Positions 1 to 7,035 of a DNA stretch of 64,000 bases are shown piece after piece. How positions within the stretch are numbered: position 1 is the stretch's first letter; each line of letters begins with the position of its first letter. The position numbers were made by a program, and so were the translations under genes. The notes beneath the pieces are model-generated. The model was given only the letters and a program-made list of their open reading frames with translations. It made no database searches and had not been told where the DNA came from. This DNA is from Caloramator fervidus (GTDB taxonomy: Bacteria > Bacillota > Clostridia > Clostridiales > Caloramatoraceae), in the NCBI RefSeq assembly GCF_900108045.1, contig NZ_FNUK01000006.1:1-64000 (forward strand). The letters run 5' to 3'.

Positions 1-198
1 GTTCTGAATAGGAACGTCTTTAATTTTTTGGGTTCTGTAGTCATGGACTTTAGAAGTAGTAGAGCCACAAGAAGGGCAAACATGAGATTTTTTTTTAGTT
101 TCAACATGAAATTCAACGAAATCATCACCATTTACAATATTTTTTACGAAAACATCTTTTAAATTAAGCAAATTATTGATAAAATTATTCCTAAGCAC
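1..198 (-). CDS. ISL3 family transposase, N-terminal 66 residues (partial)
   Basis: The gene reads off the left edge. The translated part holds the N-terminal zinc-finger region typical of ISL3 transposases: a VCPSCGS motif (residues 40-46) followed by KVHDYRTQKIKDVPI, matching the family pattern CPxCG...vHdyR.rkikdlp. The likely start is GTG at 196-198, preceded by GGAGG at 210-214; no other in-frame start has a comparable ribosome site. The catalytic DDE domain is outside the window, so whether the copy is active cannot be judged. The leader carries an inverted repeat that would cover the start codon in read-through transcripts. Confidence 0.75.
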   Translation of the reverse strand, partial: MLRNNFINNLLNLKDVFVKNIVNGDDFVEFHVETKKKSHVCPSCGSTTSKVHDYRTQKIKDVPIQN

Positions 199-275
199 TT
201 TATCAGATGCCTCCTTTCAAAATATTTTGTGGGTTAATTATATTTTAGCAAAGCTGGCATCTGAATAAAGTGCTT
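193..275 (-). promoter_or_regulatory. Inverted repeat over the transposase ribosome site and start codon
   Basis: Arms 193-211 and 256-275 are complementary over 19 pairs with one unpaired base. In a minus-strand RNA that starts upstream of 275, the downstream arm contains the GTG start (196-198) and touches the GGAGG. A transcript from the internal promoter would begin after the first arm and stay unfolded. This is the anti-read-through arrangement known from IS10 and IS50. Confidence 0.6.
237..265 (-). promoter_or_regulatory. Candidate transposase promoter
   Basis: On the minus strand TATAAT (242-237) lies 17 bp downstream of TTCAGA (265-260), a weak -35. The predicted start near 230 lies inside the loop of the inverted repeat. 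Confidence 0.4.
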
Positions 276-288
276 TTTTGTATTTAAA

Positions 289-324
289 GAAAAAATGTTG
301 AGGTTTATTTACCACCCCAACATT
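289..324 (-). terminator. Rho-independent terminator at the IS end
   Basis: The stem AATGTTGGGG / CCTCAACATT (324-315 with 303-294, one G-U pair) is followed on the minus strand by TTTTCTTT. It would stop transcription coming from the interrupted hsdM before it reaches the transposase. Confidence 0.65.
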
Positions 325-326
325 TA

Positions 327-458
327 TTATAGAACCAAAAATATAAGCCCAAGAACGATATGTTTATACTCTGATGGTTCCATATTATTTCGCAACCTAT
401 CGGCTGCTGCCCAAAGGGTTGAAGAAAAGTTTAACACTCCATCGTTGTTCTGACCCAT
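327..458 (-). pseudogene. hsdM: hsdM 5' fragment (type I restriction-modification methylase), interrupted by the IS
   Basis: The 43-codon frame has the N-terminal signature of type I N6-adenine methylases (HsdM N-terminal helical domain): LWAAADRLRNNMEPSEYKH followed by IVLGLIFL. In intact proteins this continues KYIS..., but here the match ends at about 337 and the frame closes two codons later inside the IS. The chosen start is ATG 456-458, with AGGGGAG about 11 bp upstream. No hsdS, hsdR or the remaining ~450 codons of hsdM are present in the window. They may lie beyond the IS to the left or be lost. Confidence 0.8.
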
Positions 459-501
459 TTCCTTTTTCACTCCCCTAAATATTATTTCGCTTTTAGTAAA
501 A

Positions 502-825
502 TTAGGCTCTTTGTTCTTCCTTATCCATGACACGGAAATAAGTATAAACCATATTTCGTAACAATCGGCTAATAGTTACATTGTAGCGTTGAGCAAGGCT
601 TTTGATATACTCAAGCTCTGCATCGGAAACTTTTATATTAACCATTTTCCCCGACTTCGACTGGAAAGTGTAATCCTCCAAAAGGTTGGCTGGATGAAAA
701 TTGTAAAGGATATACATAATCATCTTCGCCCGCGTGGAAGCTATTTTGTTTTCAACTGCATACTCCTTTAGTTTCCTATGCATCGCTGGACTCACTAAAG
801 CCCAAATCTGATGAGGCTTTCTCAC
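502..825 (-). CDS. Ribbon-helix-helix-like DNA-binding protein
   Basis: This 107-residue protein begins at GTG (823-825) with GGAGGG nine bases upstream. Residues about 62-98 (VNIKVSDAELEYIKSLAQRY and on) have the strand-helix-helix pattern of RHH regulators. Residues 6-45 (IWALVSPAMHRKLKEYAVE...) look like a second, more diverged copy. It is the gene directly upstream of the broken hsdM (44 bases apart), so it may have regulated or belonged to that restriction-modification operon. It could also be a relaxosome or plasmid-type accessory protein. Function is not established. Confidence 0.55.
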   Translation of the reverse strand: MRKPHQIWALVSPAMHRKLKEYAVENKIASTRAKMIMYILYNFHPANLLEDYTFQSKSGKMVNIKVSDAELEYIKSLAQRYNVTISRLLRNMVYTYFRVMDKEEQRA

Positions 826-1075
826 GAAACAAATCCCTCCCTCTCTTTAATCATAGCACAATGCGTAATAAAATTCATCAAGTTTTTTTTTAGATTTTTC
901 TTTAAACTTCATGAGTAAAACTAAGCTTATACTGCAGCATTGAAAATTACCTTTTAAGACTGACTTTGGCAAATAAAAGGCATTTATAAGCTTTTATCTA
1001 TGAATTATTGCGTTTTTCTTTCGCTTGTCACGATTTTCTTTATAATGTTTTCTTAATAACCGGTGAGTGTGTGGC

Positions 1076-1087
1076 GTTTTTAAAAAC
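1076..1087. repeat. Palindrome GTTTTTAAAAAC, copy 1
   Basis: A perfect 12-bp palindrome, identical to the copy at 1269-1280; the two copies flank the 10-bp repeat array at distances of 63 and 18 bp. Confidence 0.6.
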
Positions 1088-1150
1088 ATAAAGCTTCATT
1101 TTCGGTTAATACTTTATCTTCTAAAGTGCATTTTTAGTGGGCCAACAGTA

Positions 1151-1250
1151 ATTAATTTCTATTAATTGCTATTAATGCGGATCAATATGCATTAATAGAA
1201 ATCAATAGCCATTAATACGGATCAATGCATATTAATAGGAATTGATAAAG
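1151..1250. repeat. Ten tandem 10-bp units ATYAATNNNN
   Basis: Read in exact 10-base steps from 1151, each unit starts with ATTAAT (units 1, 2, 3, 5, 7, 9), ATCAAT (4, 6, 8) or ATTGAT (10), followed by four variable bases (ttct, tgct, gcgg, atgc, agaa, agcc, acgg, gcat, agga, aaag). From unit 3 on, ATTAAT and ATCAAT alternate, giving a 20-bp higher order. ATTAAT is its own reverse complement and contains TAA, so a 10-bp period puts stops in all six frames and the array cannot be coding. The spacing equals about one helical turn. Function is unknown; a bound-protein array is the obvious guess. Confidence 0.9.
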
Positions 1251-1268
1251 CTGCTGCAATTTAAACTC

Positions 1269-1280
1269 GTTTTTAAAAAC
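1269..1280. repeat. Palindrome GTTTTTAAAAAC, copy 2
   Basis: Identical to 1076-1087. A related imperfect form (CGATTTTAAAAACG) follows at 1351-1364. Confidence 0.6.
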
Positions 1281-1398
1281 CTCTGCTTACAACTCATCTT
1301 ACGATATTTGAAGCAAAATTAGCCAATCCCTTGTAATTTAAATACAATTTCGATTTTAAAAACGAAAATCTTTAAGTTTCATATTCAAAATCGTTCCG

Positions 1399-1416
1399 TT
1401 CATTTTTAAAAATGAA
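1399..1416. repeat. 18-bp perfect palindrome
   Basis: TTCATTTTTAAAAATGAA is perfectly self-complementary and shares the TTTTTAAAAA core of the neighbouring palindromes. Confidence 0.6.
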
Positions 1417-1436
1417 GTTCAAAAACGAAAAAAAAG

Positions 1437-1475
1437 AAAGCCTCTATTCTGAAAGTCTACAGAATAGAGGCTTTT
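1437..1475. terminator. Strong bidirectional terminator
   Basis: A 15-bp perfect stem (1437-1451 with 1460-1474; core CCTCTATTCTG) has an 8-base loop. It is preceded by an A-rich run and followed by T-rich sequence, so it works in both directions. Confidence 0.85.
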
Positions 1476-1617
1476 CATTTTATAGTTCTATGCACCAACA
1501 CTTTTAAATCCTTAATCCTTTTTTCTAATAAACCTTTAGTAAAATTTGATTTTAAAATCCCTTTTTAGTTATTATAAGAGCAAATAATAACATTCCTAAG
1601 AAGGGAGAGTGATAGGT

Positions 1618-2022
1618 ATGGAGCAAATTGACATAAGCATAAAGGATTTTAAGACGCTGATTGTATGGCAAAAAGCAAGAGAATTAGCTCAAGATATTTA
1701 TCAGATTTCAGCTAATTTTCCTGCATTCGAAACTTATGCAACAAAATCGCAAATAATAAGGGCCGCCACCTCCATTGGCGTCAACATTGCGGAGGGCAAC
1801 GGCCAGCTTTATAAGAAAAAACAAATCAATTTTTTAAACAATGCATTAGGAAGCGCATCAGAAACAAGGCACTGGCTTATTACAGCCCTTGATAACAAAT
1901 ATATCTCACAAGAAGACTATAATAAGCTCGAACAAAAAACAATTAAAATAATTAGAATGTTAATCGGCTATATAAAAAAACTGCAGGAACAAGCAGATGA
2001 AAGGGAATTGTGGAATAGGTAA
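1618..2022 (+). CDS. Four-helix-bundle protein (S23/23S rRNA intervening-sequence protein family)
   Basis: The protein has 134 residues from ATG 1618; AGGGAG lies 10 bases upstream, while the in-frame GTG at 1609 overlaps that site and is less likely. It shows the family pattern: an opening DFKTLIVWQKARELA helix, FPAFETYATKSQIIRAA in the second helix, SIGVNIAEGNG before the third, and the FLNNALGSASE helix. Members are found inside rRNA intervening sequences, next to mobile elements, and as Avd accessory proteins of diversity-generating retroelements. No reverse transcriptase or rRNA is in this window, so its role here is open. It is a single gene with its own terminator. Confidence 0.85.
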   Translation: MEQIDISIKDFKTLIVWQKARELAQDIYQISANFPAFETYATKSQIIRAATSIGVNIAEGNGQLYKKKQINFLNNALGSASETRHWLITALDNKYISQEDYNKLEQKTIKIIRMLIGYIKKLQEQADERELWNR

Positions 2023-2056
2023 CATACAGCTACTTTGCCTATTCCTCTTTTTTTTG
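2012..2056 (+). terminator. Rho-independent terminator
   Basis: Stem GGAATAGG / CCTATTCC (2012-2019 with 2038-2045), then TCTTTTTTTT; the left arm overlaps the last codons and stop of the preceding gene. Confidence 0.75.
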
Positions 2057-2092
2057 TAACTTTATTCCTAAAACCCCTCATGCCTCTATCTC

Positions 2093-2332
2093 TTACACCA
2101 TATAAACCTGTTCCTGTACTTCATCTATTATTATATTTTTTTCCGTTACATAGAACCTGATAAAAATTCGTTCGTTAATATCAGTAATCTTGCCAACATC
2201 TCCTTCTTCGAGTTGCATGATATAATCTTTGCTTCTGTTGATCATTTCAGTAACCTTTTGTTCTAATACCTTCTTGTCAGCATCATAGCAATCCATCATA
2301 CAGCCATTCCTGAAAAATATTCTTCGCTCCAG
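2093..2332 (-). CDS. Small hypothetical protein, possible CTG start
   Basis: No family is recognised. From the ATG at 2297-2299 the protein would be 68 residues, but that start has no convincing ribosome site. In the same frame, eleven codons upstream, a CTG (2330-2332) lies exactly seven bases behind GGAGGG (2345-2340), and an in-frame TAG closes the frame just before it. Starting there gives 79 residues opening MERRIFFRNGCMMDCYD. The rest is charged and soluble, with a predicted helix (about residues 20-45) then a beta-rich end (RIFIRFYVTEKNIIIDEV). It lies in the accessory patch with no operon partner. Confidence 0.5.
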   Translation of the reverse strand: MERRIFFRNGCMMDCYDADKKVLEQKVTEMINRSKDYIMQLEEGDVGKITDINERIFIRFYVTEKNIIIDEVQEQVYMV

Positions 2333-2774
2333 TTTCTATCCCTCCTTATCTTTCCTGCAATAATAATATCAAATTTTTATATCTGTTAAAAGAAGATGTT
2401 TTTTACAGGTTCAAGGATTTCAGAAATAAGCAAATTTCCCTCCCTCAAACCCGCAAAAACTCTGCCTGGCATTTCCTGGGAGGTAATAAAGTTTTTCCGT
2501 TATTGAGTTGTTTTTATACTAAATTTTCCCAAACACTGCCCTATTTTGTGCGAAAAAAGTCTTTCCAAATGGACAGTGTCAAGGTTAAAAGGAAAAAGGG
2601 ATAAGTGGCGTAAAACCCTCATCTATCAAGGCTTCACCACTTATCCCACTTCTTGTCCAATGCTGCTTATCCATTAAACCTTTTCCCTTTTCCCTACCTA
2701 AATGGAACCACTTTTTTCGCATGCGGAAAAGGTTTATTTGAAATATACACTTTCACTACTTATCCCTGATCTTT
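2333..2774. other. Non-coding stretch between accessory patch and glmS
   Basis: No supportable gene. It contains the glmS terminator hairpin and two near-identical 15-bp direct repeats (TTCACYACTTATCCC at 2633-2647 and 2752-2766). A related CTGCTTATCC lies at 2663-2672. Confidence 0.6.
2592..2647 (-). terminator. Terminator downstream of glmS
   Basis: Arms GGGATAAGTGG and CCACTTATCCC (2598-2608, 2637-2647) pair over 11 bp; on the minus strand the stem is followed by TTTTTCC. The loop is long (28 bases). Confidence 0.6.
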
Positions 2775-4604
2775 TTATTCAACTGTTACAGACTTTGCAA
2801 GGTTTCTTGGTTTATCAACATCGCATCCTCTTTCAACTGCAGTATAATATGCAAGAAGCTGAAGAGGAATTACGCTTAAAACTGGAGCTAAAATTGATAA
2901 CGTTTTTGGGAGATATACAACTGCATCGGAAACCTTTGATATATCATCGTTTCCTTCAAAGGCAAAGGATATTACATGGGCACCTCTTGCAACAACTTCC
3001 TTTATATTGCTTAACATCTTTTCAAACAATTCTTCTTGAGTTGCAAGGGCAATTACAGGAACTCCTTTGTCTATAAGGGCTATAGGACCATGCTTTAACT
3101 CTCCTGCCGCATAAGCTTCTGCATGTATATATGAAATTTCCTTTATTTTTAATGCACCTTCTAAAGCTACTGCAAAGTCAAGACCTCTTCCTATATAGAA
3201 CATATCCTTATGAACATAATGGGTTGCTGCAAACTTTTGTATTGTTTCCTTTTGATTTAAGAGGTATTCTGCCTTTTCTGGCAATTTTAACATTTCATCC
3301 CTTATAAGCCTAAATTCTTCTATACTCAAGTTTCCATTTAATCTTCCAAGATATAAAGCAATTATATACATAGCTATAAGTTGAGTTACGTAAGCCTTTG
3401 TTGAAGCAACTGCAATTTCTGGACCTGCCCATGTATATAAAACATCATCTGCTTCTCTTGCAACAGAACTTCCAACAACATTCGTAATAGCTATAACCCT
3501 TGCACCATGTTCCTTAGCAAGCCTTAAAGCTGCTAGTGTATCTGCTGTTTCTCCTGATTGGCTTACTACTATCATTAGCGTATTTTTATTTATTAAAGGA
3601 TTTCTATATCTAAATTCTGAAGCCACATCAACTTCAACTGGTATCTTTGCAAGTCTTTCTATTACATATTTTCCAACTATTCCAGCATGATATGCTGTTC
3701 CACAAGCTACAATATAGATTTTGCTTATACTTTCAAGATCTTCTTTCGTAAGCTTTATATCATCAAGTTTAACTTCATCAACATCCATCATTATCCTTGA
3801 TGTCATAGTATCCTTTATGGCCTTTGGCTGTTCATGAATTTCCTTTATCATAAAATGTTCATATCCACCTTTTTCTGCTGAAGCAGCATCCCATGTAACA
3901 TGGAATATTTCCTTATTAATCTTTAATCCTTCTAAAGTATAAAATTCAACATTATCCTTTGTCAATACTGCTATCTCTCTATTATCAAGAAGATACACAT
4001 CTCTTGTATAAGGTAAAACTGCAGGTATATCTGATGCTATAAAGTTTTCGCCTTGTCCCTTTCCTACAATTAAAGGACTATCTTTTCTTACTGCTATAAG
4101 CTTATCTGGTTCTTTACTGCAAATTATTCCTAACGCATAGGAACCTTCTATTTTTGATACCGCCTGCATTGTAGCTTTTAATATATCTCCTTCATAAAAA
4201 TAATCTATAAGATGAGGAACAACCTCTGTATCTGTTTCTGTTTTAAATTCATATCCTAAAGACATTAACCATTCCTTAAGTTTTAAATAATTTTCAATTA
4301 TACCATTGTGAACAACACTTATTGTAAAATCTTTATTTGAATGAGGGTGTGAATTTACATCTGAAGGTTCTCCATGAGTTGCCCATCTTGTATGTCCAAT
4401 TCCAACTGAACCTTCAATTGGATTATTTTTTAATCTCTCCTCAAGGGCTGCTAATCTTCCTTTGCATTTTTCAACTTGTATTTTACCTTGGTTTATAATT
4501 GCAACACCTGCAGAATCATATCCTCTATATTCAAGCTTTGATAAACCTTCTATCAAAATTGGAACTGCCTTTTTTGGTCCTATATATCCAACTATTCCGC
4601 ACAT
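2775..4604 (-). CDS. glmS: Glutamine-fructose-6-phosphate aminotransferase (isomerizing)
   Basis: The 609-residue full-length enzyme makes glucosamine-6-phosphate from fructose-6-phosphate and glutamine, the first step to UDP-GlcNAc for peptidoglycan. Residues 1-230 form the N-terminal glutaminase domain with the nucleophile Cys2 (MCGIVGYIGP) and the HTRWATHG motif. Two SIS sugar-isomerase domains follow (about 290-420 and 460-595; VSQSGETADTLAALR and GELKHGPIALI), and the usual C-terminal KSVTVE is present. The start ATG has AAGGAGAT upstream. It is the last gene of the glmM-glmS pair and carries a glmS ribozyme in its leader, so its mRNA is cut when glucosamine-6-phosphate is abundant. Confidence 0.98.
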   Translation of the reverse strand: MCGIVGYIGPKKAVPILIEGLSKLEYRGYDSAGVAIINQGKIQVEKCKGRLAALEERLKNNPIEGSVGIGHTRWATHGEPSDVNSHPHSNKDFTISVVHNGIIENYLKLKEWLMSLGYEFKTETDTEVVPHLIDYFYEGDILKATMQAVSKIEGSYALGIICSKEPDKLIAVRKDSPLIVGKGQGENFIASDIPAVLPYTRDVYLLDNREIAVLTKDNVEFYTLEGLKINKEIFHVTWDAASAEKGGYEHFMIKEIHEQPKAIKDTMTSRIMMDVDEVKLDDIKLTKEDLESISKIYIVACGTAYHAGIVGKYVIERLAKIPVEVDVASEFRYRNPLINKNTLMIVVSQSGETADTLAALRLAKEHGARVIAITNVVGSSVAREADDVLYTWAGPEIAVASTKAYVTQLIAMYIIALYLGRLNGNLSIEEFRLIRDEMLKLPEKAEYLLNQKETIQKFAATHYVHKDMFYIGRGLDFAVALEGALKIKEISYIHAEAYAAGELKHGPIALIDKGVPVIALATQEELFEKMLSNIKEVVARGAHVISFAFEGNDDISKVSDAVVYLPKTLSILAPVLSVIPLQLLAYYTAVERGCDVDKPRNLAKSVTVE

Positions 4605-4634
4605 ACTTATCTCCTTTCAATCATTTTTTGACCT

Positions 4635-4771
4635 GCTCCCTCTTTGTCCCGAAAATCGCTTTCCGGTTTTGTAGGGTAGCTAACGGTGGTCAGCCGCAGG
4701 GCATCCGCCGATAACTCGATAAACCCTGTCCTCGTCAACTTATCAGCATATAGCTGATAAGTCCCGGCGCT
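4635..4771 (-). ncRNA. glmS ribozyme (glucosamine-6-phosphate-sensing self-cleaving RNA)
   Basis: Read on the minus strand, the leader has the ribozyme landmarks in order. These are the cleavage site A^GCGCCGGGAC (between 4771 and 4770), a P2 hairpin ACTTATCAGCTATATGCTGA, GTTGACGAGGACAGGG, the core TTTATCGAGTTATCGGCGGA, TGCCCTGCGGCTG, and the P4 hairpin ACCGGAAAGCGATTTTCGGG ending near 4635. The cut exposes a 5'-hydroxyl end for RNase J decay in characterised Firmicutes. The 3' end of the element is approximate. Confidence 0.95.
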
Positions 4772-4819
4772 TTATTTTAAACTACTAATTTAATTTTATC
4801 CCTCCTTCCTTTAATAAAT

Positions 4820-4845
4820 CAAAACTGCCTAAAAAGGCAGTTTTG
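4820..4845 (-). terminator. Hairpin between glmM and glmS
   Basis: CAAAACTGCC / GGCAGTTTTG with a 6-base loop, followed on the minus strand by ATTTATT. It is a weak glmM terminator, or a 5' stabilising stem of the glmS leader, since a candidate promoter lies just upstream of it. Confidence 0.5.
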
Positions 4846-4854
4846 ACTTAATTC

Positions 4855-4882
4855 ATTATATAATATTCATATTATCTTTAAA
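4855..4882 (-). promoter_or_regulatory. Candidate glmS promoter
   Basis: TTTAAA (4882-4877), 16-bp spacer, TATAAT (4860-4855) in the gap after the glmM stop. A transcript would start a few bases before the 4820-4845 hairpin and run into the ribozyme. Confidence 0.4.
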
Positions 4883-4914
4883 ATATATTTGCTAAAAAAT
4901 TAATAAAATATTAA

Positions 4915-6261
4915 TTATTTACACCTTTCTTCTATTAAATTAGCAAGCTTTCTAGCCATATCGGTAATCTTTTCTAAATCTTCTCCCTCAAGCATAACTC
5001 TAACTAAAGGTTCTGTTCCTGATGGTCTTATTAGAACCCTACCTTTACCTTCAAGATGTTTTTCTACTTTCTGTATCTCTTTTACTATAACTTCATCATT
5101 TAAGTAAGCATTCTTTTTATCGTTTGAAACCTTTGCATTTACAAGAACTTGTGGAAGTTCTTTCATAATTGATTTTAGCTCTGACATTTTTTTGCCGCTC
5201 TTTTTTAATATTGAAACAAGCTGTAAAGCCGTTATAAGCCCATCACCAGTAGTATTATAATCAAGGAATATTATGTGTCCTGATTGCTCTCCTCCAAGTT
5301 TATACCCATTTTTTAACATCTCTTCTAAAACATATCTATCTCCAACCTTAGTCTTTACTGTTTTTATTCCTTCTTTTTGGCAAGCTATGTCTAAACCTAA
5401 ATTACTCATAACAGTTACAACTAAAGTATCTTTATCTAATTTTCCTTTTTCCTTTAAGTATTTAGCACAAATTGCCATAATAAAATCTCCATTTACTACT
5501 TCTCCATTTTCATCAACTGCAAGACACCTGTCAGCATCTCCATCAAAGGCAAGTCCAATGTCACAGCCCTTTTCAACTGTAAACTTTCTAATATCCTCCA
5601 TGTGAGTTGAACCACAGTTTTTATTAATATTTTTTCCATCTGGATTATTATGAATAACAAAAACTTCTGCACCAAGAGCTTTAAAAACTTGTGGAGCAAC
5701 AAAATAAGATGCACCTTCTGCACAGTCAAGAGCAATTTTAAGCCCTTTAAAATCAATATCAACCGTTGATTTTAAAAAGTTAATATAATCAAAAATCGCA
5801 TCATTTTTAAATTCCCTAACTCCAAGTTCTTCCCCTATTGGAGATGGGACATCTTCAAGTCCTCCCTTTATTACTTCTTCAATTTTATCTTCCACTTCAT
5901 CAGGAAGCTTATAGCCATCTCTGTTAAAAAACTTTATACCATTATATTCAACTGGATTATGGGATGCAGATATTACAACTCCTGCATCAGCATTGTAAAG
6001 CCTTGTAAGATAAGCAACAGCAGGCGTTGGAACTGTCCCTACACAAATAGCCTTAGCCCCAACAGACATAATTCCTGCAACAAGGGCAGATTCTAACATA
6101 TCTCCTGAAATTCTTGTATCCCTTCCAACAATAATTGTTGGTTTATGAGCCCCTTCAGTTAAAACATAGGCTCCGGCCCTACCTAGTTTATAAGCAAGCT
6201 CTGCAGTAAGTTCAGTATTTGCAATTCCTCTTACTCCATCAGTTCCAAACATTCTTCCCAT
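4915..6261 (-). CDS. glmM: Phosphoglucosamine mutase
   Basis: The 448-residue enzyme converts glucosamine-6-phosphate to glucosamine-1-phosphate. It opens [15 protein letters not shown]. The phospho-serine loop VVISASHNP has catalytic Ser100, the metal-binding loop is [10 protein letters not shown] (about 237-246), a sugar-binding GGEQSGH occurs near 325, and the phosphate-binding RPSGTEP near 412. All four domains are present at normal length. The start ATG follows AAGGGAGAAG. In Firmicutes it usually sits with cdaA-cdaR, and GlmM can bind and inhibit CdaA. Here it is separated from them by the 2-oxoacid oxidoreductase operon. Confidence 0.98.
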   Translation of the reverse strand: MGRMFGTDGVRGIANTELTAELAYKLGRAGAYVLTEGAHKPTIIVGRDTRISGDMLESALVAGIMSVGAKAICVGTVPTPAVAYLTRLYNADAGVVISASHNPVEYNGIKFFNRDGYKLPDEVEDKIEEVIKGGLEDVPSPIGEELGVREFKNDAIFDYINFLKSTVDIDFKGLKIALDCAEGASYFVAPQVFKALGAEVFVIHNNPDGKNINKNCGSTHMEDIRKFTVEKGCDIGLAFDGDADRCLAVDENGEVVNGDFIMAICAKYLKEKGKLDKDTLVVTVMSNLGLDIACQKEGIKTVKTKVGDRYVLEEMLKNGYKLGGEQSGHIIFLDYNTTGDGLITALQLVSILKKSGKKMSELKSIMKELPQVLVNAKVSNDKKNAYLNDEVIVKEIQKVEKHLEGKGRVLIRPSGTEPLVRVMLEGEDLEKITDMARKLANLIEERCK

Positions 6262-6481
6262 ATTCTTCTCCCTTTCTATGCTTAATTAATCTCCTTTACA
6301 ACATATACAACTAATTTTTTCTTTAGAACATACAAAATCATAGGTATTTAAAATCTAAAGATCCAAACAATCTTATATTTGGTTCATATATCCTTTTAAA
6401 TTTTTTAAGCTTTGGCATTATAATTACACCAGATTGTATTTTTCATTATTATTTTATCATTAAAAAAAATTAAATCAATAT

Positions 6482-6506
6482 AAAAAAGAGGGGAATTCCC
6501 CTCTTT
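6482..6506 (-). terminator. Terminator of the buk-ptb-buk/2-oxoacid oxidoreductase operon
   Basis: The palindrome AAAGAGGGGAATTCCCCTCT is followed on the minus strand by TTTTTTA; the stem overlaps the stop codon of the gamma-subunit gene. Confidence 0.85.
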
Positions 6507-7035
6507 ATCTTGCATACTCTGCTCCTCTTTCAAGAGCCTTTTTATTTAATTCATAGAACTGTTCTTTTCCATGTTCCTTTAAAGCTTTAAGTAAAGATTC
6601 CATTGAAACTATCTTAGTTTTTTCAACTAATGCCCCTAAAAGAACCATATTAGCTATTTTCTTTGACCCTATTTCTTCTGCTATTCTTTGAGCAGGTATT
6701 TTAATAATTTCTATATCTGTTCTTTCAGGTTCTCTATTTACAAGGTCGCTATCTATTATTAAAAGTCCACCTTTAACAACATGGGATTCAAATTTATCTA
6801 AAGAAGGTCTATTCATAACAACAACCGCTGTTGCATCAGTAACTATTGGTGCTCCTATTGGGCTGTCACTAATTATAACTGAACAGTTTGATGTTCCTCC
6901 ACGCATTTCTGGTCCATAGCTTGGGAACCAAGAAACATTTAATTCCTCTTCAAGTCCTGCATAGGCTAAAAATTTTCCCATTGATAAAATCCCTTGTCCT
7001 CCGAACCCTGCAAATATTATTTCTTGATGTGGCAT
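6505..7035 (-). CDS. 2-oxoacid:ferredoxin oxidoreductase, gamma subunit (VOR/KOR type)
   Basis: This 176-residue subunit of a CoA-dependent 2-oxoacid:ferredoxin oxidoreductase carries the gamma-domain signature EIIFAGFGGQGILSMGK at the start and SYGPEMRGGTSNC around residue 40. It is the last gene of the set delta-alpha-beta-gamma, abutting the beta gene (they share one base), and is followed by the operon terminator. Gamma subunits help bind CoA and close the active site. Neighbouring phosphate butyryltransferase and butyrate kinase suggest branched-chain 2-oxoacids (from valine, leucine, isoleucine) as substrates rather than 2-oxoglutarate, but the sequence alone cannot settle that. Confidence 0.9.
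   Translation of the reverse strand: MPHQEIIFAGFGGQGILSMGKFLAYAGLEEELNVSWFPSYGPEMRGGTSNCSVIISDSPIGAPIVTDATAVVVMNRPSLDKFESHVVKGGLLIIDSDLVNREPERTDIEIIKIPAQRIAEEIGSKKIANMVLLGALVEKTKIVSMESLLKALKEHGKEQFYELNKKALERGAEYAR

Larger units (their letters stand above)
1..336 (-). mobile_element. ISL3-type insertion sequence, transposase-proximal end (cut by window edge)
   Basis: The element contains the N-terminal part of an ISL3-like transposase reading leftward out of the window. Its outer end is placed at about 336 because hsdM similarity on the other side stops exactly there and the minus strand then begins GGTTCTATAATAAATG, in the style of an ISL3 terminal repeat. The other end and any 8-bp target duplication are outside the window, so the boundary is an inference. 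Confidence 0.65.
826..1617. other. Long non-coding stretch with repeats and palindromes
   Basis: No open frame with a ribosome site was found. The stretch holds a run of T/A-rich palindromes (1076-1087, 1269-1280, 1399-1416), the ten-unit 10-bp repeat at 1151-1250 and a strong terminator at 1437-1474. The part 841-1070 shows nothing recognisable. Base composition matches the surroundings. Confidence 0.6.

Noticed and set aside
459-533. Upstream part of the frame that contains the hsdM fragment
   Set aside because: It overlaps the end of the RHH gene and reads as unrelated sequence; hsdM starts at the internal ATG 458.
1151-1250. The 10-bp repeat array as a CRISPR or a coding repeat
   Set aside because: Units are only 10 bp and the spacers four bases, far below CRISPR size. 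The TAA-containing core gives stops in all frames, so it is not coding.
1618-2022. The four-helix-bundle gene as the accessory protein of a diversity-generating retroelement
   Set aside because: No reverse transcriptase, template repeat or variable repeat is found in the window.
2702-3076. Plus-strand frame opposite glmS
   Set aside because: Lies across the 3' end of glmS on the other strand and has no family match; it is a shadow of GlmS codons.
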